Made by a program: the position numbers and the translations under genes
Assembly (NCBI GenBank): GCA_036939975.1
Contig: JALLPB010000495.1
Coordinates: forward strand, 1 to 15,276
Source: Cyclostephanos tholiformis
Taxonomy: Eukaryota; Bacillariophyta; Thalassiosirophyceae; Thalassiosirales; Thalassiosiraceae
DNA length: 15,276 bases
Direction: 5' to 3'
In this document: in pieces, positions 9,004 to 15,276 of the stretch
Layout of the letters: every line of letters begins with the position of its first letter
Numbering within the stretch: position 1 is the first letter of the stretch
Notes under the pieces: generated by a model
What the model was told of the DNA's origin: nothing
Databases searched by the model: none
The model's input: only the letters and a program-made list of their open reading frames with translations

Positions 9004-10335
9004 ATGCCAGCACATGTTGACCCGATACAACCTCACCCATTGGAGGATGGTCATTTAGGGAATAGAGGAAGGAACATTGTTGCGTTCTCACAGCAACTTG
9101 GTGTTAATACAGCTATACCTCAAAAGAAACAAGGGCAATCTGCATCAGGGCCAAACTACTTCTCCCAAGATGAAGATGATCTTACACCAACACGGAAGTA
9201 TCTAGATGATACACAGCCAATTACATGCAATGTGCAACAACTCAGACAATCACAATGTTTAAAAGAGATTGGCACTCAGCAAAACAGCAACATGAGGATG
9301 TACACAACAGATTTTGAACACATCATGAATGTGATGGAAAAACTTACTGTGTCCAAGTCGGCACAAGATATCTTTGATGAGGAGAGTGGACAAGTAATAA
9401 AATACAGAAAATTACTCAACCATCCTAAATACAAAGAAGTCTGGAGCCACTCATCAGCAAATGAATTTGGCTGGTTAGCACGAGGCGTTGGAACAAGAAT
9501 TAAAGGCACTGAGACAATTTTCTTTATTACTCACCAGGACATTCCCGTTCAGAGACAAAAAGACATCACTTATGGAAAGTTTGTTTGCGAATATAAGCCC
9601 AACAAAACCAAAAAGGAATGGACACGTTTTACCATGGGAGATAACAAAATCAATTACTCTGGTGATTGTAGCATGCCAACAGGTGATTTGACATCGGCCA
9701 AGATTATTCTGAATAGTGTTATCTCAATTCGTGAGGCAAAATTTATGACAGTTGATATCAAAAACTTTTACCTCAATACCCCAATGTCGCATTCCGAACA
9801 TGTACGCATTTGTCTCAATGATATTCCAGATGAGATAATTGTGCAATATGAGCTATGGAAAAAGGTTGATGGCAAAGGTTATGTGTATCTCAAAATCAGA
9901 AAAGGAATGTACAGATTACCACAAGCTGGAATATTAGCACAGAAATTGTTGGAACAATGGCTCAACAAACATGGTTACATGCAAAATACAGTGGTACCTG
10001 GTTTATGGACTCAATCTTTGCAACCAATCAGCTTTGGGCTTGTGGTGGACTATTTTGGAATTAAATACATTAGAAAAGAGCACATTCAACACTTGTAAGG
10101 CATCTTAAAGAAGCATTACAAGATACCTGAGGACTGGTTAGGAACCAAATTCATTGGACTTACAATTGATTGGGATTACTGTGAATGCAAAGTTCATATT
10201 TCAATGCCTGGGTGTATTCAAAAAGTGCTCACAAGATTTCAACATGAAGGGCCATCTTGTCCACAAAATTCCCCCCACAGACATATTTTTCTGATTTATG
10301 GAGCAAAAGCACAATTTGTCAAACCAACTGGGGCA
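9004..10335 (+). pseudogene. Copia reverse transcriptase, second catalytic Asp lost
   Basis: A 364-codon open frame (9004-10098, frame 1) is the best preserved part of the element. The RT domain starts near 9400 (YRKLLNHPKYKEVWSHSSAN). Motif A reads TVDIKNFYLNTPM, with Asp at 9754-9756. The substrate-binding motif reads RKGMYRLPQAG, where Arg replaces the usual Gly. The polymerase box expected as V-D-D reads LVVDYFG: Asp 10048-10050 is kept, but the next codon (10051-10053) is TAT, Tyr. Loss of this metal-binding Asp predicts no polymerase activity. After the TAA at 10096 the same frame continues for about 80 codons (HYKIPEDWLGTKFIGLTIDW, YGAKAQFVKPTG). Coding then jumps to frame 3 near 10335. 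Confidence 0.85.
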
Positions 10336-11060
10336 GTCCACTACTAAGTAAAGAGCAGAAAAAATATGTTCAGGCAGTGACAAGAACACTCCTGTATTAT
10401 GAATGGGCAGTGTATCCAACAATTTTGCTTGCATTGAATGCAATTGCAACACAACTGGCAGCACCTATGCAGGAAACATTGGATAAGGTGAAACAGGTGT
10501 TAGATTATTGTGCAAGTCAGGAAGAAGCAGTAATAACTTACTGTGCGAGTGATATGATTTCAGCAGTGCATAGCAATGCAGGCTATCTTAACGAGCATAA
10601 AAGAAGCCTTGCTGGGGGACACTTCTACCTGTCAAACAATGAGAAATATTCCCCAAACAATGGGGCAATACTTAACATTGTAAAAGTCATTGACATGGTA
10701 ATGTCATCAGCAGTGGAAGTGGAATTGGGAGCATTGTTTATAAACACTTGGGAAGTTGTTTATTTGCATCTTATTTTAACCAAGTTAGGTCACCTTCAAC
10801 TAAAGATGCCAATCCAAACAGATAACTCAACTGCAGAGGGGGTCCTAAACTTGACAATTCAACCAAAACAAACAAAAGCAATGGATATGAGATTTGAATG
10901 GTTGAGGAGCACAAGGCAAAAGAGCAGTTTCAATATTATTTGCAAGTGGGTAAAACAAACCTTGCCAATTACTTCACAAAATCATCTGCCAGCACATCAT
11001 CGGAATATGAGAGTAGATTTTTTAACAAGAGTATCAGAGTTACAGGCAATGCGGATGTGA
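10336..11060 (+). pseudogene. Copia RNase H domain, first catalytic Asp replaced by Asn
   Basis: Frame 3 is open across LLSKEQKKYVQAVTRTLLYY, YCASQEEAVITYCASDM, then the RNase H core. The core reads AVHSNAGYLNE, where the family has Asp at the position now AAT, Asn (10575-10577). The Glu in VEVELGALF and the Asp in QTDNSTAEG are retained. Near the end, frame 2 encodes KEQFQYYLQVGKTNLANYFT, the expected GKTNLADY-type motif, while frame 3 resumes with PAHHRNMRVDFLTR. Two nearby compensating indels therefore bracket about 20 codons. The RNase H would remove RNA from the RNA:DNA hybrid; this copy should be inactive. Confidence 0.85.
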
Positions 11061-11200
11061 TTCAAATCACATGCAGATGGCAGCAGAAAATAATTGAGGA
11101 AGATAGATGATGGAGTGCATCAGTTTTTTCAAATTTATCAGTGCTACAGACAGACAATCCAACTAGGGACTGATTTTTTGTCAAAAGTGCTGCAAGGGTG

Positions 11201-11235
11201 TGTTAAACTCTCTGAGTTTTAAATGGTTAATCAAG
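11201..11235 (+). repeat. Truncated 3' LTR of the copia element
   Basis: The first 26 bases equal the start of the 5' LTR at 5659. The next nine differ at about three positions, all transitions (CTAATTGAG versus TTAATCAAG). Beyond this the sequence turns at once into piggyBac-like transposase reading frame. The short purine-rich GCAAGGG just upstream is where a polypurine tract belongs, though it is weak. Confidence 0.55.
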
Positions 11236-12258
11236 CAGCAAATCACAATGACAGAAAAATGATCATATGGCATGTCACGCTCATTGAGGGCAAGGATTGG
11301 TCAAAGTTTGCAAATGGGCATTTTGCTTGCCAGTCAAAGTGGGAGGAGAAGAGATACAAGAACATGGTGGAGCTGCTCACAAAGATGATGGAGTCAATCC
11401 ACTGGTCCGGAAAAGTGTTGATGGGCAACAGTGGTTTTTGTGTGGCAATGGGCATCATGGCACTCCACCAAATTTGAATTTATGGTCAGTTAATGATTTA
11501 AAAAAGGAGGTACTGGCAAAAAGATGTCCCAGGGGACTACTTAGTAGACCACCAAATGAATGCAAAAAGATTATGTGGATGGAAATGTAAGTGCAGGAGA
11601 TTGATGGTGTACATTTTATTGTTCATTGTTGTTGTGATGCAGATTATGTTACAAAAATAATGTATTTGCATGGGACACCAGACGAAAACCAGGACCACCC
11701 AACATGGCAGAAGGTCAATGGACAGTGACAGTCCTTCAACTAGTATGCTGAGCAATTCTCCCATCACAATATGAGGGAACAAAGCATTGGGTGGATGGCA
11801 TTAACCAATGTCATCATGCTCCAATCTTACTTGAGAGTGGTTTGGCCACTAAATGGTGGCCCAATCATCAGTTTACATGCCTCTTGTCCATGTCAGGAGG
11901 TGAATGCCAAAATGGCTTGGGCCTGTTGGTGGAGGGAGCCAGCACAGCCAATGCTTGACTTTTGGAGGCAACTTGCTATGCGGATGATCGCAAACAAACT
12001 GAGTGACTAAGGAATAGCTGTAAACTCTCTTCCGCACCATTGGGGTGCTTCAAACATGGTCCATGTCCCAAAAAGCAGGATAAATTTAGGGGAAAATGGG
12101 ATGCCCACAACAGCCAATTCAAGAGAATTAAGATTGAATATCTTGTCCGCCCATGCTCCATTTGCCATAAATCAATGTGGGAGTACTGTTTATGTGCCCC
12201 TAGGACAGATCTGTTCAGGGCATGCTTTGGGGCTCATATCATCCAGCATGGTGGATGA
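11236..12258 (+). pseudogene. Catalytic and C-terminal part of a piggyBac-like transposase
   Basis: Intact relatives cut and paste DNA at TTAA sites with an RNase H-like DDD core. Blocks in order: IIWHVTLIEGKDWSKF (frame 3, 11250-); KVLMGNSGFCVAMG, where the second catalytic Asp (the usual GDSGFC) is Asn at 11427-11429; then IYGQLMI-stop-KRRYWQKDVPGDYL in the same frame. Frame 2 carries FIVHCCCDADYVTKIM and HGTPDENQDHPTWQKV. Frame 1 carries KHWVDGINQCHHAP, with the third catalytic Asp at 11794-11796, and ATKWWPNHQFT. Frame 2 resumes with PMLDFWRQLAMRMIANKLSD. The Cys-rich C-terminus (12040-12258) reads CSICHKSMWEYCLC and RACFGAHI, with one expected Cys missing. It ends at TGA 12256-12258. Where relatives have Asn-Arg-Arg-His, this copy has Gln-Cys-His-His. 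About 200 residues between the N-terminal segment and this one are absent (estimate from recalled relatives). Confidence 0.85.
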
Positions 12259-12285
12259 AATAATGTAGGCATTAATTCATGGTAC

Positions 12286-12291
12286 AATAAA
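12286..12291 (+). promoter_or_regulatory. Possible poly(A) signal of the piggyBac-like gene
   Basis: AATAAA lies 28 bp after the transposase stop codon on the same strand. The position fits a eukaryotic 3' processing signal, but the hexamer is common in AT-rich DNA. Confidence 0.4.
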
Positions 12292-12380
12292 GTGGTCATT
12301 TTATGGATTTTTGTCTTAGGTACATATCTAGATAGTTATACCCCATCATTTTGGATTGGAATTTTTGCGCTTGACTTGAG

Positions 12381-12428
12381 GCCCATTCTGTGACAAGATT
12401 ATTTTGGTACTATTTTGAGGTACTATTT
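12381..12428 (+). repeat. Left terminal inverted repeat
   Basis: It pairs with 13354-13400. It contains two direct copies of GGTACTATTT (12406-12415 and 12419-12428). The second copy also forms the left stem of the adjacent hairpin. Confidence 0.8.
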
Positions 12429-12458
12429 TGCAATGGGAGCAGAAATAGTACCTCAAAA
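12413..12458. repeat. Perfect 16-bp hairpin at the left end of the TIR element
   Basis: TTTTGAGGTACTATTT (12413-12428) is followed after 14 bases by AAATAGTACCTCAAAA (12443-12458), an exact reverse complement. The left stem overlaps the terminal inverted repeat, so the end can pair either locally or with the far end of the element. Confidence 0.9.
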
Positions 12459-12539
12459 GGGCCTTTGTAACTGAAACAAAGATTCTGGTTGTGTATTATT
12501 TTTTGCCATGATCGTCACATGTGTAGTGTAGTCATCAAT

Positions 12540-13080
12540 CACACATGATTGTATTCACGGGGTAGCACATGCACGTGCTGACCACAAAGTCCAAGATGGT
12601 GCTTTTCTGACCATAATTTCCCCTTACTTGTGATGTCCACTTCGGAGCCCTCGTGTCAAAAGACATGCACACACACCATTTGGACTTGGCATCTGAGGGA
12701 GTTTGACCAGAGGAGCCATAGCAATGAGGACGATGGGGCCATCATCATTGCTGAATAACTTTTTGCTGTGATGATATTCCCAATAGCATGAATTGTCTTT
12801 GCTTTGTTATTCTTGCTGGTTGGTAACCTGGGAAAGAGTTCTGGATTGCCTTGCATTTTATCAAACAGTATGGAAGCCAGCTGATATAGGGGAGGATACA
12901 ACCTCCCCTGAGAATGGATCTTTCTGGTGACAGCTGCCCTCCTTGTCCCCATTACAAATTTTTCCCTTGTTTGATCATCCATCTCTTCTCCTGCATCCTG
13001 GACTAACTTGAAAAAACAGCATTGTCCAGAAAAAGAGCCAGATTCTCAACAACTGCTCAAGAATATTCCTCTGTGTCAAC
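12540..13080 (-). pseudogene. Unidentified protein relic inside the TIR element
   Basis: On the minus strand an open frame at 12656-12982 (108 codons) begins MDDQTREKFVMGTRRAAVTR and continues through LYPPLYQLASILFDKMQGNP. Upstream, LALFLDNAVF and KLVQDAGEEMDD are protein-like but separated by a frameshift near 13010, so coding extends to about 13080. Downstream, two other frames carry protein-like text (DDGPIVLIAMAPLVKLPQMP; FDTRAPKWTSQVRGNYGQKS), suggesting further frameshifts. I recognise no transposase motif or other family. It may be the decayed transposase of the element or captured host sequence. Confidence 0.4.
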
Positions 13081-13290
13081 CATAATGATCAGGGGGGGTA
13101 CTACTTTGGACAGGAGACCACAGCCCACAGGTTGATAAAAATTATGAGGAGAGGGGATTAGTCAAGAAGAGGAGTGCAATGGCAGCTGAGGGAGGGGAGG
13201 GGGTGACAATATCAGGCGGCTGTCAATGTTGACCTGTGCTGGCCCCCCATCTTGTGTGGGTCATGCGCAATCACAAAGAAGAAATAGTAC

Positions 13291-13344
13291 CACAAATAGT
13301 ACCTTAAACCTCCGAAAAAAATCGCATTTAGGGTACTATTTGTG
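13291..13344. repeat. Subterminal 13-bp hairpin at the right end of the TIR element
   Basis: CACAAATAGTACC (13291-13303) is an exact reverse complement of GGTACTATTTGTG (13332-13344), with a 28-base loop. It mirrors the hairpin at the left end and reuses the same GGTACTATTT core. A further core copy at 13282-13291 directly precedes it. Confidence 0.85.
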
Positions 13345-13353
13345 TGATGCTGG

Positions 13354-13400
13354 AAATAGTACCCAAAATAGTACCAATATAATCTTGTCACAGAACAGGC
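13354..13400 (-). repeat. Right terminal inverted repeat
   Basis: It is the inverted partner of 12381-12428. It carries two AAATAGTACC copies (13354-13363 and 13366-13375), one base closer together than in the left repeat. Confidence 0.8.
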
Positions 13401-13422
13401 CTGAGTGGGAATGAGTCTTGGG

Positions 13423-13505
13423 GTGCTAAACCCCATTTTTTAGCTTCTTGGAGTGTTGGGAACATGCCCATGAATTCATTGCTAATTAACCATGAATTCA
13501 TGGTT
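13423..13505 (+). repeat. Dispersed repeat copy with two ATGAATTCAT palindromes
   Basis: It begins GGTGCTAAACCCC, then AGCTTC, TGGAGTG, GGGAACATGCCC, the same block order as the copy at 4953. Palindrome cores lie at 13470-13479 and 13492-13501. The second sits in an 18-bp perfect palindrome, AACCATGAATTCATGGTT (13488-13505). Confidence 0.6.
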
Positions 13506-13722
13506 TTGGGTGGTTGAAAACTTTATCTAGCTAAAATACACATCACAACCGCAGAACAAAAAAATCATCATCATCATCACTCAATGGCCAGGGCACAGAT
13601 GATGTATTATCTGAGGGCATGCTGATCTACATAACTGCCAATAGCCAGCCCTAGGCAAGAAAAGGTCTATGTCCACTCTGGCTGAAAATGGACCATTTTT
13701 CATACCACAATGGCTTGGAACC

Positions 13723-13775
13723 AACTATGAATTCATAGTTTGACTATGAATTCATAGTAACTGGTCAAATATCTA
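13723..13775 (+). repeat. Double palindrome and right-end block of the dispersed repeat
   Basis: AACTATGAATTCATAGTT (13723-13740) and ACTATGAATTCATAGT (13743-13758) are perfect palindromes two bases apart. They are followed by GGTCAAATATCTAA, resembling ACCAAATATCCAA at the ends of the other two copies. With 13423-13505 this may form one repeat of about 350 bp whose middle is lost in the 4953 copy. Confidence 0.5.
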
Positions 13776-13813
13776 AAAAAAAGCAACAAAAATATCCATG
13801 TGGAGACTGAACA

Positions 13814-14155
13814 ATGATGACAAGGATGAGAATGATGTCAACTAGAATGATTACTTCAATACCCCCCACACACAACAATAAATGCTGCAAAATGACAATC
13901 AACCCTGATTTTAGTGTATGGGCAGTTGCATTTGACGGGGAATATGGAGCTGTGGACAATGTGGAAGACATGGCTGACAACAAATACAACATCACCAATG
14001 ACAATACAGAGCTTGAGCCAGAGCCACCAGAGCCACCAGATGAAGGTACCTAATGGGCACAATGATTGTGGCCAGAGGATTGAGCCTGTTCCCTACACTG
14101 ATGATGGAGGATTGTTCAAAGTAAAAATCTCTGATGTGGAAAGGGATCTCACCTA
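13814..14155 (+). CDS. Unassigned acidic open region, split by a frameshift
   Basis: The first frame (13814-14053) reads Met-rich at its start, then TINPDFSVWAVAFDGEYGAV and a tail ELEPEPPEPPDEGT before a stop. A second frame, overlapping it from 13914, carries NGHNDCGQRIEPVPYTDDGG and LFKVKISDVERDLT, ending at TAG 14154-14156. Joined by one indel near 14045, the product would be strongly acidic and Pro/Glu-rich in the middle. I recognise no family. It could be an exon relic or part of another mobile element. Confidence 0.3.
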
Positions 14156-14156
14156 G

Positions 14157-15276
14157 GCAACAATCACGGTATCATTCAGCACTTGAAGGTCTTTGAGTGG
14201 CTCCTCCTTTGAAGAACAAATCTGGGATCTTGAAACAATAAATTGTATTGGCATGATGGGTAAGAACACTCCCATACAAATTATTTTATCTAAACTAAAA
14301 TTAATTATTTAAAAGGATGTACACTTTGGCTTGATTTTGTACCTATTCCTACATATGTTGAATAGAAAAAAACAGACATATGGTGATTCCTATGTATATC
14401 CATGTTTAAATCAATTTTCAAATGGTTTTTTTTGGATGGGTGCAAAGCATAATTGTTTCTCACAATTTAAACTATGTTTAACACTATTTTTTTCATAAGT
14501 AGAATGCAATGTTTATTTATTTTTCTAAGTTTTCTACAATGCTCTACTCTACAATACACTTACCAAGATGCAGCTATGATACCAACCTTCCCAAAAACAT
14601 GGTGACCATGGCAACCCACCCCCTGGCCAAAACAATTTCAAAACTCAATGACTACAAGAGTGGCATCAGCAACTTCAGTATCACCTGATAGCTAAGGTTG
14701 GTGCATGTCATTTTGGTGCAGTGGTGCAGAAAAAACATGAGAATTACCTCTAAAAAGTCACTTTTACTCAGCAAGCGTGCCACACCGGTGCCTGTAGAAA
14801 AGAGGCAATAAAATAAAGAAATAGTTAGTTATACAAAAAATATATTGCTGTGTTGTGATGATCAAGATAGATTGCGCAATGTACAGTAAACTTATTTACC
14901 TTTAAAATTGAAGCTACTGGAAGGTGGAAGGCGGTGGGGTGGAGGGACCATGGTCATCATATTTGTTGTGTTTTTGGATGTGTTTTGTGTTGTGTTGTGT
15001 TTGTGGCACAAGGCTGTTGGTATTGAGTCTGCCATTGGTCAAATTTGAATGTAAAAGAAAGCTACATACGTAGGCTTTAGTATTAAAATGCAAGAAAACA
15101 TAGGATTTTTGCCTTAATATAGTGCTGGGAAAAATTATTGTATCATTTACATATGCTCTTTCTGTTTGATACAATGAAGCCCTTCCTGAACTTAAAAAAA
15201 TTGTCACTGATACATATATATAAGACTGATAAACCAAAAAGGTACACTATTTGATTTGGCGGGAACAAAAAACTCG
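14157..15276. other. AT-rich stretch with no supported gene
   Basis: I find no convincing gene. A short open stretch with HPLAKTISKLNDYKSGISNF ends at TGA near 14687. A 9-bp inverted pair, ACCAACCTT (about 14581) with AAGGTTGGT (about 14695), brackets it. The minus-strand frame at 14914-15237 crosses a GT-rich tract (about 14962-15004) and looks like chance. Confidence 0.4.

Larger units (their letters stand above)
5659..11235 (+). mobile_element. Degenerate Ty1/copia LTR retrotransposon inserted in a piggyBac-like gene
   Basis: The gene order is gag, protease, integrase, reverse transcriptase, RNase H, which defines the Ty1/copia (Pseudoviridae-like) type; gypsy elements place integrase last. 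The sequence style resembles copia-like elements I know from diatoms. A 26-bp identical block starting TGTTAAACTCTCTGAG occurs at 5659 and at 11201 in direct orientation and marks the two LTR starts. The element is about 5.6 kb. Reading frames are used in the order 3, 2, (3), 1, 3 with internal stops, so it is non-functional. The 3' LTR is reduced to roughly 35 bp. No clear target-site duplication survives. Confidence 0.85.
12381..13400. mobile_element. Unclassified 1.02-kb terminal-inverted-repeat element
   Basis: The ends are inverted copies: left 12381-12428 and right 13354-13400, 48 and 47 bp, with three substitutions and one indel. Both start GCC, differ over two bases, then share TTCTGTGACAAGATTAT and TTGGTACTATTTTG. 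Flanking pentamers TTGAG (12376-12380) and CTGAG (13401-13405) could be an imperfect 5-bp target duplication. GGTACTATTT occurs eight times, all within the two end zones. The interior carries a minus-strand protein relic. I do not recognise the superfamily; piggyBac (TTAA) and Tc1 (TA) target rules do not fit the flanks. Confidence 0.75.

Noticed and set aside
10090..10340. Programmed frameshifting or stop readthrough in pol
   Set aside because: Many other stops and shifts occur without slippery sites, and catalytic residues are lost, so plain decay explains it.
12656..13400. CRISPR-like array from the repeated GGTACTATTT cores
   Set aside because: The copies alternate in orientation and spacing is irregular, matching inverted-repeat ends rather than direct repeats with spacers.
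4953..13505. The direct copies at 4953 and 13423 as LTRs of one large element
   Set aside because: They are strongly diverged, only partly alignable, and fragments also occur outside that interval, so a dispersed repeat is simpler.
14755..14810. A possible tRNA gene around GCAAGCGTGCCACACCGG
   Set aside because: No cloverleaf arms or internal B box could be assembled.
14962..15004. GT-rich tract as a regulatory element
   Set aside because: It is ordinary low-complexity sequence with no gene beside it.

Overview
The window reads as eukaryotic, repeat-rich, decayed DNA from a microalga, most likely a diatom or related stramenopile. This rests on recognisable protein families only: a Ty1/copia polyprotein and a piggyBac-type transposase of a style I associate with diatoms, plus a spliceosomal DEAH-box helicase relic. 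There are no bacterial operons, ribosome binding sites or compact gene packing. I see no intact gene of known function. Every recognisable coding block carries stops, frameshifts or changed catalytic residues, and CpG is strongly depleted.

Layout. Positions 1-800 hold two short unassigned open frames. Positions 800-1760 hold nothing I can name. At 1764-1990 lies a fold-back of telomere-like repeats (an 11-bp CTAACCCTTAS unit, six copies on the right arm). From about 2077 to 3844 (perhaps 3920), on the minus strand, lies a truncated DHX16/Prp2-type RNA helicase pseudogene, from its charged N-terminus to helicase motif III. Positions 3920-4950 are gene-poor. A dispersed repeat marked by the palindrome ATGAATTCAT appears at 5.0 kb, 13.4-13.8 kb and, as a fragment, at 2.0 kb, exactly where the helicase homology stops.

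The centre is a nest of mobile elements. A piggyBac-like transposase gene starts near 5.26 kb. A Ty1/copia retrotransposon (about 5659-11235; gag, protease, integrase, reverse transcriptase and RNase H in that order) interrupts it. The rest of the transposase resumes from about 11.24 kb and ends at 12258, followed by a poly(A) signal. About 120 bp further on is a 1.02-kb element (12381-13400) with 47/48-bp terminal inverted repeats. It carries eight copies of GGTACTATTT, nested hairpins and a minus-strand protein relic; I do not recognise it. Positions 13.8-14.16 kb hold a broken, acidic, unidentified coding region, and the rest to 15.28 kb is AT-rich and apparently non-coding.

How the parts relate: this is a graveyard built by successive insertions, not a working pathway. 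The order inferred is piggyBac-like element first, copia insertion into its transposase gene second, then a deletion that removed most of the 3' LTR together with the middle of the transposase, then point-mutation decay dominated by loss of CpG.
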